A DNA stretch of 64,000 bases from Pseudomonas sp. JAI120 (GTDB taxonomy: Bacteria; Pseudomonadota; Gammaproteobacteria; Pseudomonadales; Pseudomonadaceae), in contig NZ_JACHCZ010000002.1 in NCBI RefSeq assembly GCF_014207255.1, positions 558,001 through 622,000 of the forward strand, in the 5' to 3' direction. A model generated the notes under the pieces. The model saw nothing but the letters and a program-made list of their open reading frames with translations, was not told the DNA's origin and searched no databases. A program made the translations under genes and the position numbers. Shown piece after piece: positions 55,915 to 64,000 of the stretch (position 1 is the stretch's first letter; every line of letters starts with the position of its first letter).

Positions 55915-57816
55915 ATGAAATGCGACCCCAACCAATTTCGCGCCGCACCGCCATCACTTGCCGTGAAACCTCGCCTGATTCGCCAACTGTTCCTTCCGCC
56001 GTTGATCATCGCCCTGATGATCGGCCTGGGTTATATCGGCTTCTGGATCAGTGAGTACTACGGCATCCGTACGCTCAGCGACAATGGCGAACGCCAGCTG
56101 GAGCTGCACGCCCGCACCGTCGAAAGCGAAATCAGCAAATACACCTACCTGCCCAGCCTGCTGGAGCTGGAGACCAGCGTCTCCAAGCTGCTGGCCGAGC
56201 CTAACCAGGAAACCCGCAAAGCGGTCAACGATTACCTCGAAGGCCTGAACCGACGCAGTCGCAGTCGGGCCATCTACGTGATGGACACCACCGGCCGCGT
56301 GCTGGCCACCAGTAACTGGCGCGATGCCGACAGTTACCAGGGTGAAGACCTGTCCTTTCGCGCCTATTTCCAGAATGCCGTGCGCGGCCAGCCCGGGCGT
56401 TTCTACGGCATCGGCAGCACCAACGGCGAACCCGGTTACTACCTGGCCCACGGCCTGGAAGAGCACGGCAAGATCATCGGCGTGGCGGTGGTCAAAGTGC
56501 GCCTGGAAGCCCTGGAGGAACGCTGGCAACGTGCGCGCCTCGAAGCCTTTGTGAGCGACGAGAACGGCATCATCATCCTCTCCAGCGATCCCGCCCGTCG
56601 CCTCAAGGCGGTACGCCCGCTGAGCGATGAGATCAAGGAACGCCTGGCGCACAGCCTGCAATATTACTGGGCCACGCTGAACGAGCTGGAACCCCTGGCC
56701 CGCGAGCGCTTGAATGAACGCAGCGAAAAGTTGACCTTCCCGGCCAACACCGAAGTGGTCAACGACGAGCACGAAGTCAGCTACCTGGCGCAAACCCGTC
56801 CACTCAATGACACACCGTGGAATTTCACCCTGCTCACCCCGCTCAACGACCTGCGCCGCGCGGCGATCAACCAGGGCATCCTGGTGGCTGTCGCGTTTGG
56901 CCTCGTCGCGTTTTTGCTGATTGCCTGGAACGAGCGACGCAAAGTCATTGCCACCCGCCTCGCTGCGCGGGAAGCCTTGCAGGAAGCCAACAGCCAGCTG
57001 GAGCGACGGATTGCCGAACGCACCGCCGACCTGCGCGCCAGCAACGAACGACTCAAGGGCCAGATCCGCGAACGGCGCCAGGCCGAAGAAACCCTGCGCC
57101 GCGCCCAGGATGAACTGGTACAGGCCGGCAAACTGGCAGCCATCGGCCAGATGTCCACCAGCATTGCCCATGAACTGAACCAGCCGCTGGCCGCGCTGCG
57201 CACCTTGTCCGGCAACACTGTGCGCTTCCTCGAACGCGGTGCGCTGGACACTGCCAGCGCCAACCTCAAGACCATCAACGAACTGATCGACCGCATGGGC
57301 CGCATCACCGCCAGCCTGCGCTCCTTTGCCCGACGCGGCGATGACCAGGGCGAAGCCAGCCTGGCCAAGGCCGTGGACGCCGCGTTCCAGGTCCTCGGCC
57401 CACGCCTGGACAGCCTGCCGCTGACCCTGCACCGCGACTTTATCCCGGCCCAATTGCAGATCGACCAGACACGCCTGGAACAGATCCTGGTCAACCTGAT
57501 CGGCAACGCCCTCGACGCCATGCAGGCACAACCGGCTCCCGAGTTGTGGCTGGAAGGCAGCGTCGCCGAGGGCAAATACCGCCTGCTGGTACGCGATAAC
57601 GGCCACGGCATCGACGCCGAGGTCCGCAAGCATTTATTCGAACCGTTCTTCACCACCAAGCCCGGCGAGCAAGGCCTGGGCCTGGGCCTGACCCTCTCCG
57701 CCAGCCTCGCGGCGGCCACCGGCGGCAGCCTCGCCGTGGAACACCCGGCCGGTGGTGGAACTGCCTTTGTCCTGAGCCTGCCGCTGGTGGGCGCTCAACA
57801 AGCTGAGTCGACATGA
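55915..57816 (+). CDS. aauS: Acidic amino-acid sensor histidine kinase AauS
   Basis: A 633-residue membrane kinase of the DctB type. TM1 (~residues 24-46), a ~270-residue periplasmic double-Cache-like sensor domain with NWRDADSYQGEDLSFRAYF, TM2 (~320-338), coiled coil, then HisKA with His419 in SIAHELNQPLAALRTL and HATPase with EQILVNLIGNALDAMQ and RDNGHGID. The ATG at 55915 follows AGG; GTG at 55912 is the alternative. It overlaps aauR (ATGA). It senses glutamate/aspartate and drives aat expression. Confidence 0.93.
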   Translation: MKCDPNQFRAAPPSLAVKPRLIRQLFLPPLIIALMIGLGYIGFWISEYYGIRTLSDNGERQLELHARTVESEISKYTYLPSLLELETSVSKLLAEPNQETRKAVNDYLEGLNRRSRSRAIYVMDTTGRVLATSNWRDADSYQGEDLSFRAYFQNAVRGQPGRFYGIGSTNGEPGYYLAHGLEEHGKIIGVAVVKVRLEALEERWQRARLEAFVSDENGIIILSSDPARRLKAVRPLSDEIKERLAHSLQYYWATLNELEPLARERLNERSEKLTFPANTEVVNDEHEVSYLAQTRPLNDTPWNFTLLTPLNDLRRAAINQGILVAVAFGLVAFLLIAWNERRKVIATRLAAREALQEANSQLERRIAERTADLRASNERLKGQIRERRQAEETLRRAQDELVQAGKLAAIGQMSTSIAHELNQPLAALRTLSGNTVRFLERGALDTASANLKTINELIDRMGRITASLRSFARRGDDQGEASLAKAVDAAFQVLGPRLDSLPLTLHRDFIPAQLQIDQTRLEQILVNLIGNALDAMQAQPAPELWLEGSVAEGKYRLLVRDNGHGIDAEVRKHLFEPFFTTKPGEQGLGLGLTLSASLAAATGGSLAVEHPAGGGTAFVLSLPLVGAQQAEST

Positions 57817-59150
57817 ATATTGATCCTCAAGACCTCACCGTGCTGATCGTCGAAGACGACCCCCATGTGCTGCTCGGCTGCCAGCAAGCCCTGGCGCTGG
57901 AAGATATCCCAAGCGTGGGCGTGGGCAGTGCCGAGGAGGCATTGAAACGTATCGGCGAGAACTTCGCCGGCATTGTGATCAGCGATATTCGCCTGCCGGG
58001 CATCGACGGCCTGGAGCTGCTCACCCGTCTCAAGACCCTGGATAAAAGCCTGCCCGTGGTGCTGATCACCGGGCATGGCGATATTTCCATGGCCGTCGGC
58101 GCCATGCGCAATGGCGCTTACGATTTCATGGAAAAGCCCTTCTCCCCCGAACGCCTGGTCGATGTCGCACGTCGCGCCCTGGAACAACGCGGGCTGGCGC
58201 GGGAAGTCTGGTCGCTGCGCCGCCAGTTGGCTGAACGGGATTCGTTGGAAGGCCGCATCATCGGTCGCTCGCCGGCCATGCAGAACCTGCGTGAGCTGAT
58301 CGCCAACGTCGCCGACACCTCGGCCAACGTGCTGATCGAAGGCGAGACCGGCACCGGTAAGGAACTGGTCGCGCGTTGCCTGCATGACTTCAGCCGCCGC
58401 CACGATCACCAGTTCGTCGCCCTCAACTGCGGCGGCCTGCCCGAGAACCTGTTCGAAAGCGAGATTTTCGGCCACGAAGCCAACGCCTTTACCGGCGCCG
58501 GCAAGCGCCGTATCGGCAAGATCGAGCACGCCCACGAAGGCACGCTGTTCCTCGATGAAGTGGAAAGCATGCCGATCAACCTGCAGATCAAATTGCTGCG
58601 GGTGTTGCAGGAGCGCACCCTGGAACGCCTGGGCTCGAACCAGAGCGTGGCCGTGGATTGCCGGGTAATCGCCGCCACCAAGTCCGACCTCGACGAACTG
58701 AGCCGCGCCAGCCAGTTCCGCAGCGACCTGTACTACCGCCTCAACGTGGTGACCCTGGAACTGCCGCCCCTGCGCGAGCGCCGTGAAGACATCCTGCAAC
58801 TGTTCGAACACTTCCTGCAGCAGTCGTCGCTGCGTTTTGACCGCACCGCGCCGGAACTGGACAACCAGACCCTGTCCAGCCTGATGAGCCACGACTGGCC
58901 CGGCAACGTACGGGAACTGCGCAACGTCGCCGAACGCTTCGCCCTCGGCCTGCCCGCCTTCAAGAAAAGTGGCAGCAGCAGCGGCAGCCAAGGCCTGGCC
59001 TTTACCGAGGCGGTCGAAGCCTTTGAACGCAACCTGCTCAGCGATGCCCTGCAACGCAGCGGCGGCAACCTGACCCAGGCCAGTCAGGAACTGGGCATGG
59101 CCAAGACCACCCTGTTCGACAAGGTCAAGAAATACGGGTTGAGCCACTGA
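57813..59150 (+). CDS. aauR: Sigma54-dependent response regulator AauR
   Basis: A 445-residue DctD-type activator. Receiver [20 protein letters not shown] with phosphoacceptor Asp58 (VISDIRLPG), AAA+ domain with Walker [13 protein letters not shown], Walker [13 protein letters not shown], and a C-terminal Fis-type HTH ([20 protein letters not shown]). The sigma54 contact loop reads NAFTGA instead of GAFTGA. It binds TTCGG-N4-CCGAA sites, two of which precede aatJ. Its stop overlaps glpM (TGATG). Confidence 0.94.
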   Translation: MNIDPQDLTVLIVEDDPHVLLGCQQALALEDIPSVGVGSAEEALKRIGENFAGIVISDIRLPGIDGLELLTRLKTLDKSLPVVLITGHGDISMAVGAMRNGAYDFMEKPFSPERLVDVARRALEQRGLAREVWSLRRQLAERDSLEGRIIGRSPAMQNLRELIANVADTSANVLIEGETGTGKELVARCLHDFSRRHDHQFVALNCGGLPENLFESEIFGHEANAFTGAGKRRIGKIEHAHEGTLFLDEVESMPINLQIKLLRVLQERTLERLGSNQSVAVDCRVIAATKSDLDELSRASQFRSDLYYRLNVVTLELPPLRERREDILQLFEHFLQQSSLRFDRTAPELDNQTLSSLMSHDWPGNVRELRNVAERFALGLPAFKKSGSSSGSQGLAFTEAVEAFERNLLSDALQRSGGNLTQASQELGMAKTTLFDKVKKYGLSH

Positions 59151-59488
59151 TGGATCTTTTTTTGAAAGCCGCCCTTGGCGCGGCGGTGGTGTTGATCCTG
59201 GCGGCACTGGCCAAGACCAAAAACTATTACATCGCAGGGCTGGTGCCGCTGTTTCCGACCTTTGCGTTGATCGCCCACTACATCGTCGGCAAGGGCCGTT
59301 CGGTGGACGACTTGAAGACCACCATCCTGTTCGGGATGTGGTCGATCATTCCGTATTTTGTGTATTTGGCGACGCTGTATGTGATGGTGGATCGAATGCG
59401 GCTGGAGGCCTCTTTAGCCGTAGCAGCGGTGGCGTGGCTGATGGCCGCGACGATCCTGGTGAGTATCTGGGTACGCATCCATACCTGA
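59150..59488 (+). CDS. glpM: GlpM family membrane protein
   Basis: A 112-residue inner-membrane protein with about four hydrophobic segments ([73 protein letters not shown]). GlpM is linked to alginate and glycerol metabolism in P. aeruginosa, where it follows glpD. Here it is translationally coupled to aauR by TGATG overlap, so it is probably expressed with aauSR. Confidence 0.88.
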   Translation: MDLFLKAALGAAVVLILAALAKTKNYYIAGLVPLFPTFALIAHYIVGKGRSVDDLKTTILFGMWSIIPYFVYLATLYVMVDRMRLEASLAVAAVAWLMAATILVSIWVRIHT

Positions 59489-59500
59489 CCCGACTCGGCC

Positions 59501-59600
59501 AAAAAATGTGGGAGGGGGCTTGCCCCCGATAGCGGTGTGTCAGTCAGCTCATCTTTAACTGATCCACTGCCATCGGGGGCAAGCCCCCTCCCACATTTTT
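59501..59600. repeat. Long palindrome of the AATGTGGGAGGGGG family
   Basis: Outer arms AAAAATGTGGGAGGGGGCTT and AAGCCCCCTCCCACATTTTT, inner arms CCGATAGCGGTGTGTCAGTC and AACTGATCCACTGCCATCGG, ~100 bases. It is nearly identical in plan to 6924-7022 and lies between converging transcripts. Confidence 0.88.
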
Positions 59601-59612
59601 AATCGAGGCGTG

Positions 59613-61010
59613 TCAGCGAACTATCTTGTCGACCTGGATCCCAAGCTTCTTCAGGCGATACCAGAAACTGCGCTCGGAAATCCCGATCTTCGCCGCCGCC
59701 GCAGCCTGCACGCCGTTGCTCTCCTGCAAGGCGGCCAGGATATAAGCCTTCTCCACCTCCGCCAGCGCCGCATCCAGGTCCCGGGGAATGCCCGGCCCGT
59801 CGCTGAGGATCGCGGTCACGCCGCCTTCGCTGGGTTTGGAAGCAAACAGATAACCCGGCAAATCAATGTCTTCGATCACAGGCGTGGCGGCCACGATGGT
59901 CGCGCGCTCCACACAGTTTTGCAGCTCACGAATATTGCCCGGCCAGTGATACGCGGCCATGGCCTGCAACGCCTCAGGGCTGAAACCGGTGATACGCTTG
60001 CCGGCCGTGGCGCTGAGGGTCTGGGCAAAGTGACGGGCCAGGGGCGCGATGTCCTCCACACGCTCACGCAGGGCCGGCAGCGGGATCGGGAAGACGTTGA
60101 GGCGGTAATACAGGTCTTCGCGAAACTCTTTATTGGCCACCGCCTCCAGCAGGTTCTTGTTGGTGGCGGCGATCACCCGTACATCCACCTTGCGCTCGCG
60201 CGGGTCGCCCACCGGCTCGATCACCCGCTCCTGCAAGGCCCGCAGGATCTTGGCTTGCAGCGCCAGAGGCATATCGCCCACTTCATCAAGAAACAGCGTG
60301 CCCTTGTCGGCCTGCTGGAAACGCCCTACCCGGTCAGACACGGCGCCGGTAAACGCGCCCTTGCGATGGCCGAACATTTCGCTTTCCAGCAGCCCTTCGG
60401 GGATCGCCGCGCAGTTGACCGCCACGAACGGTTTGTCGGCACGGCTGCCGTGCTTATGGATGGCGCGGGCGACCATTTCCTTGCCGGTGCCGCTTTCGCC
60501 GGTCAGCAGAATGGTGGTGCTGCTGTCGCGCACCGAATCCACCGCCTGCAGCACTTTGCGAAACGCCGGGCTGTCGCCGACCAGGCTGTCGAACTGCGTC
60601 TGCTCATCCAGCTCGGCGCGCAGGCGGACGTTGTCGCGCATGATGTCGCGAAACTGCAGGGCCTTGGCCACGGTGATGTCCAGCTCGTCGATATCGAACG
60701 GCTTGGCGATGTAGTCGTAGGCACCGTTGCGCATCGACTGCACGGCGTTTTTCACCGTGCTGTAGGCGGTCATCACGATCACCGGCACGTGGGGATAACG
60801 CACCTTGATCTCGGCCAACAAGGCCGGCCCGTCCATGCCCGGCATCCGCCAGTCACTGATCACCAGGTCAATGTCTTCCTGTTCCAGCACCTTGAGCGCA
60901 TGCAGGCCGTTGCCCGCGATGAACACCTGCACGTTGTTCTGGCCCAGGGCCGAGGCCAGCAGGTCGCAGAGCTTGGGTTCGTCGTCGACTACCAGAATGT
61001 TATGCGTCAT
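59613..61010 (-). CDS. Sigma54-dependent response regulator of an unassigned two-component system
   Basis: A 465-residue NtrC-type activator. Receiver ILVVDDEPKLCDLLASALGQ with Asp53 (ISDWRMPGMDG), AAA+ domain with Walker A GESGTGKEMVAR, intact GAFTGA loop, Walker [13 protein letters not shown], and a Fis-type HTH (AAAAKIGISERSFWYRLKKL). Overlaps the kinase gene by 11 bases. Targets unknown; no clear sigma54 promoter was found in the immediate region. It is the last gene of a three-gene operon. Confidence 0.9.
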   Translation of the reverse strand: MTHNILVVDDEPKLCDLLASALGQNNVQVFIAGNGLHALKVLEQEDIDLVISDWRMPGMDGPALLAEIKVRYPHVPVIVMTAYSTVKNAVQSMRNGAYDYIAKPFDIDELDITVAKALQFRDIMRDNVRLRAELDEQTQFDSLVGDSPAFRKVLQAVDSVRDSSTTILLTGESGTGKEMVARAIHKHGSRADKPFVAVNCAAIPEGLLESEMFGHRKGAFTGAVSDRVGRFQQADKGTLFLDEVGDMPLALQAKILRALQERVIEPVGDPRERKVDVRVIAATNKNLLEAVANKEFREDLYYRLNVFPIPLPALRERVEDIAPLARHFAQTLSATAGKRITGFSPEALQAMAAYHWPGNIRELQNCVERATIVAATPVIEDIDLPGYLFASKPSEGGVTAILSDGPGIPRDLDAALAEVEKAYILAALQESNGVQAAAAAKIGISERSFWYRLKKLGIQVDKIVR

Positions 61011-62769
61011 GACTGTCCTCGTCGTCTTCGCCTATCGCTGGAATGTACAGGCTGAAGGTGGCACCGGCATCGTTTTCGCTGGCGCATTCGATGCTGCCGT
61101 CGTGACTTTCCATGATCGAATAGACTTTGGCCAGGCCCAGGCCCGTGCCCGAGGCCTTGGTGGTGACGAAGGGCGTAAAGATGCGCTCGATCATCTCCGG
61201 CGCAATGCCCTGGCCGGTGTCGGCGATGGTGATGACGGTGTTGTCGCCCAGGCTGCGAATGCCCAGGGTCAGGCACCCGCCTTCGGGCATGGCATCGATA
61301 GCGTTGATAATCAGGTTGAGGCAAGCCTGCTTGAGCTGCTTGGCATCGGCGTAGATCGTCGCTCCCGGCGCCTGGTCATCGATCTGCGCGTCGATGTTAT
61401 GGCTGGCCAGTTCCGGCGCACAGAAGCCAAGGATCTCCTCCACCAACGGGCGGGCCGGCTGCAGCACGCGCAACGGTGGGTTGGGTTTGGCAAAGTCGAG
61501 GAACTCGGTGATCAAGTCGTTGATGCGGCTGACTTCGCTGATCACATATTCCAGGTGACGCTTGTCGGCGTCCGGCAGGTCTGCGCGGCGGTGCAACAAC
61601 TGGGTAGCCGTCTTGATGATGCCCAACGGGTTACGAATCTCGTGGGCCAGGCCCATGGCAACTTCACCCAGGGCATGCAGGCGATCACGCCGGCGCAGTT
61701 GGGCTTCGAGGTGGTGCAGCTCGCCCAGGCGCTCGGTCATATGGTTGAAGGTGCTGCTCAATTGCGCCAGTTCGTCGCCACCACTGACCAGCACGCGGTG
61801 CGCGTAGTTGCCTGAGATCACCGCGCTCACGCCTTCGGACAAGTCCCGCAACGGCTTGGTCAGGCGCCGCGACACCAGCACACCGGCCGCCAGGGACAAT
61901 GCCGAACTGAGCAGAAAAATCAGCACGAACAGGTTGCTCTGGTTCACCAGCCCCACCAGGCTGGTATGGCGCAGCAGGCCGCTGAAAATCACGCCTTGCA
62001 GGTCACCGGCGTCATTGAAGATCGGCCAGTACAACCCACTGTAGCTGTTGGTGAACTGCTCGCTGGGCTGCTTGGTGCTGCGCATCGCGGTCTCGACACT
62101 TTTCGGGATGCGCGAAGGGTGATCCACAAAGCGCTGGGTCGAAAATATCTCCGAGAACCCCTCGGGGTTGGCCAGGTACAAGCGCAGGTCGAGGGAATGC
62201 ACATCGGCCACGCTGGTGAGGAAGCTGCTGTCCAGGTAGGTCGCCACCAGCAAGCGGTAGTCGACGCCGTCCTGGCTGGTTTCGAAGGTCGAGACCACAA
62301 TCCCCGTGCTCACCCCCGCCACTTGCACGGTCTGCAGCACCGCGTTGCTGGTCAGGCTGATCTGTTTGACGATGTCATCGGAGGCGGTACTGAACACCAC
62401 CTTTTGATCGCTGGTGCGAATCAGCGCCACCACGTCGATGTCAGTGGCATCGGCGATGTCCGCGGTCAGCCGGTCATGCTTGGCAGCCTGCTTGCTTGAG
62501 GGCGGGCTGGTGTAGCGCAGGAACAACTTGGCCATGCGCGCGTTGTCGTGAAGGATGTCGCCGATCTCATCCTTGACGATCTTGGTCGATTCTTGCAGCC
62601 AGATACGCACGTTGCTGTCGAAAATCTGCGACAGCGTGGTCGCCGCCAGCTCTGCCGCGATCATGGTGGGAATCACGCTGACCAGCCAGAACGCCAGCAC
62701 CAGCTTGCGCTGGACGCTCCAGCGCGAAATGGCAAAGGGGCGGGCTTTCTGGCGGGTCTTGGTGATCAT
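61000..62769 (-). CDS. Membrane sensor histidine kinase of the same system
   Basis: A 589-residue kinase. TM1 at ~24-46 (VLAFWLVSVIPTMIAAELAA), a ~230-residue extracytoplasmic sensor of Cache-like length, TM2 at ~279-300 (LFVLIFLLSSALSLAAGVLV), HAMP, HisKA with His376 in GLAHEIRNPLGIIKTATQLL, HATPase with NLIINAIDAMPEGG, DTGQG and TGLGLAKV. The ATG overlaps the acyltransferase stop (TGATG). Signal unknown. Confidence 0.9.
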   Translation of the reverse strand: MITKTRQKARPFAISRWSVQRKLVLAFWLVSVIPTMIAAELAATTLSQIFDSNVRIWLQESTKIVKDEIGDILHDNARMAKLFLRYTSPPSSKQAAKHDRLTADIADATDIDVVALIRTSDQKVVFSTASDDIVKQISLTSNAVLQTVQVAGVSTGIVVSTFETSQDGVDYRLLVATYLDSSFLTSVADVHSLDLRLYLANPEGFSEIFSTQRFVDHPSRIPKSVETAMRSTKQPSEQFTNSYSGLYWPIFNDAGDLQGVIFSGLLRHTSLVGLVNQSNLFVLIFLLSSALSLAAGVLVSRRLTKPLRDLSEGVSAVISGNYAHRVLVSGGDELAQLSSTFNHMTERLGELHHLEAQLRRRDRLHALGEVAMGLAHEIRNPLGIIKTATQLLHRRADLPDADKRHLEYVISEVSRINDLITEFLDFAKPNPPLRVLQPARPLVEEILGFCAPELASHNIDAQIDDQAPGATIYADAKQLKQACLNLIINAIDAMPEGGCLTLGIRSLGDNTVITIADTGQGIAPEMIERIFTPFVTTKASGTGLGLAKVYSIMESHDGSIECASENDAGATFSLYIPAIGEDDEDSHDA

Positions 62770-63893
62770 CAGGTTTCGCTTATCGCAGCAGCCATGGCAG
62801 GGTCGGAACGATCCGGTCGAATAAACAGTTTTACAAGCTTGAGCAGGCCGTTGACCAGCCGGTTGCGGTGGCGGAAAAACACACTGTTGCCCTGGAACTC
62901 GCAGCCCAGGCGCAGCTTACTGGCATACCCGGCCTGACCGCACTCATACACCGCAATATTGTGTTGAATACAGTAGTCGACGTTGGTCAGCCAACTGCGG
63001 AAGTACAGGTTGTAGTCACGGGAGAACGCAACGTCATGCCCGAAAAACTTGTCCACCAGCCGGTGCTCGTCCACCAGGATCAGGTTGAACGCCACCAACT
63101 GCTCGTCGACCCAGTAAAGAACACAGACGGCGCGATCGCCAAGGCGTTCGAGCACGCCGGTAAAATAACCGGCAGGCAGGCGTTCGAACTGCAACTCGGC
63201 CCGCTTCAGCGTGGCCTCGTACAGGCGCATGACCTCGGGCAGCACATCGTCGATATTGCCTCGCCATTCCACCCGTGGTCCCGGTGCACGCAGCTTGCGG
63301 CGCAAGTCCTTGCGGGTGGATTTGCCCAGCGAGCCGAGGTAGGCGTCCACCGAGCCGTACGGCAGCGGCAACACCCCGGTGGGCAAGCTCGGCATGCTTT
63401 GAAAACCCACCGCCCGGCAACTGTCGAGCCAATGCGGGTCCTGGCTGGGTGCATCCTTGACCGCCACCAGGCCGATACCGAAATCATCGGCATCCTGTCG
63501 CGCGGCGTCCAGCAAGTGTTTAAGCAACAACGGTCGACGCGACTCGGGCACGCCACTGGCAACCCCGGCGTCGCAACGCTCGGCCACCGGGGAGCCAATG
63601 GCATACAGGCCCAATTGCAAAACACCCGGCCACAGCCGCTCCACACGTTCGGCCAAACGCTTGCCGGCGCCCGACACCGTGGTGTCGAGCCGGTAATGGG
63701 TGATGAACGCAGTGGCCACGGCCACCAGCGTTCCATCGTCGTAAACCGCCAGGTAGCGCCATTGGAAGTCATCGATGGCGGCGTTTTCCACGGCGACGTA
63801 ATAGTCCCAGTCTTCCAGCGCACCGGGAAAACAGTCGTTCCAGGCGCTACGCTGGAGGGCCCGGATAGTCGGGAAGGCTTGGGTGGTGATCAC
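62769..63893 (-). CDS. FemAB/GNAT-like acyltransferase
   Basis: A 374-residue protein with a tandem GNAT-like layout. The C-terminal half has VCVLYWVDEQLVAFNLILVD, FFGHDVAFSRDYNLYFRSWL and ECGQAGYASKLRLGC, the pattern of the Acetyltransf_6/FemAB-type group. The middle segment GKSTRKDLRRKLRAPGPRVE is basic. No signal peptide is present. Such enzymes acylate or aminoacylate envelope or exopolysaccharide precursors, but the substrate here is unknown. First gene of the operon with kinase and regulator; GGAT precedes the ATG. Confidence 0.75.
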   Translation of the reverse strand: MITTQAFPTIRALQRSAWNDCFPGALEDWDYYVAVENAAIDDFQWRYLAVYDDGTLVAVATAFITHYRLDTTVSGAGKRLAERVERLWPGVLQLGLYAIGSPVAERCDAGVASGVPESRRPLLLKHLLDAARQDADDFGIGLVAVKDAPSQDPHWLDSCRAVGFQSMPSLPTGVLPLPYGSVDAYLGSLGKSTRKDLRRKLRAPGPRVEWRGNIDDVLPEVMRLYEATLKRAELQFERLPAGYFTGVLERLGDRAVCVLYWVDEQLVAFNLILVDEHRLVDKFFGHDVAFSRDYNLYFRSWLTNVDYCIQHNIAVYECGQAGYASKLRLGCEFQGNSVFFRHRNRLVNGLLKLVKLFIRPDRSDPAMAAAISET

Positions 63894-63925
63894 AGGTATC
63901 CCTTATTTCTGTGGTGAACGCCGAT

Positions 63926-63968
63926 CAAATGTGGGAGCTGTCGAGCCCCGGCGAGGCTGCGATGGCAT
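63926..63968. repeat. REP-like element at window end
   Basis: TGTGGGAGCTGTCGAGCCCCGGCGAGGCTGCGATGGC is a recognisable Pseudomonas REP sequence upstream of the acyltransferase operon. Confidence 0.65.
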
Positions 63969-64000
63969 CACCTCGGTGTACCTGAAAGACCGAGGCGCCT

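Overview
The window is chromosomal DNA of a fluorescent-group Pseudomonas. Gene content and order follow Pseudomonas blocks I know (dgkA-erdR-tapT, recX-recA-pncC, mutS-fdxA-rsmZ, argG-motY-pyrC-rnt, bfd-bfr-grxD, argF-ABC ATPase, glpFKRD-glpM, aatJQMP-aauSR). GC is high outside phage cargo and some intergenic stretches, and Pseudomonas REP-like palindromes punctuate the intergenic DNA. I had no database access, so species and synteny statements rest on memory.

Layout. 1-9.95 kb: a partial Old Yellow Enzyme, the K+ importer Kup, RimO, a GNAT enzyme, an RsuA-like protein without its catalytic Asp, a YehS protein, TrmO, the divergent fpr/finR pair, dgkA and the response regulator erdR. 10.2-15.3 kb: TapT-like DTW protein, a secreted QSregVF protein, a LOG-family protein, recX, recA with a LexA box, and pncC. 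15.4-24.8 kb: a decayed P2-like R-tailocin in the pncC-mutS interval. It keeps a repressor, a late promoter with operators, holin, baseplate V and W, tail U, X and D, GH19 endolysin and nested Rz/Rz1. Baseplate J has an internal deletion and a frameshift. Baseplate I, fibre, sheath, tube and most of the tape measure are missing. A Com-like zinc-finger/beta-propeller pair and an AT-rich lipoprotein gene sit in the gap.

25-36.5 kb: mutS, fdxA, the small RNA rsmZ with its distant GacA box, apbC, metG, an rnfB without the other rnf genes, nth, a PA3496-type protein, a LuxR-type response regulator with a possible leader or sRNA upstream, and argG. 36.6-46.8 kb: motY, pyrC-rnt, a peroxiredoxin, bfd (Fur box), a bacterioferritin lacking three ferroxidase ligands, grxD, a molybdopterin oxidoreductase, argF with an ABC ATPase, and ybaK.

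46.9-59.5 kb: glycerol uptake and catabolism (glpF, glpK, glpR, glpD, with palindromes that are probably GlpR sites), then acidic amino-acid import (aatJQMP) and its two-component system (aauSR). A sigma54 promoter and two AauR-type sites lie before aatJ. glpM follows aauR and so is cut off from glpD. 59.6-63.9 kb: a tight minus-strand operon of a FemAB/GNAT-like acyltransferase, a membrane histidine kinase and a sigma54-dependent response regulator, whose joint function I do not recognise.

The least ordinary parts are the tailocin remnant (operators, terminators in its leader and inside the endolysin gene, fusion scars, foreign cargo), the two enzymes lacking expected catalytic residues (RsuA-like protein, bacterioferritin), the orphan rnfB, and the acyltransferase-kinase-regulator operon.
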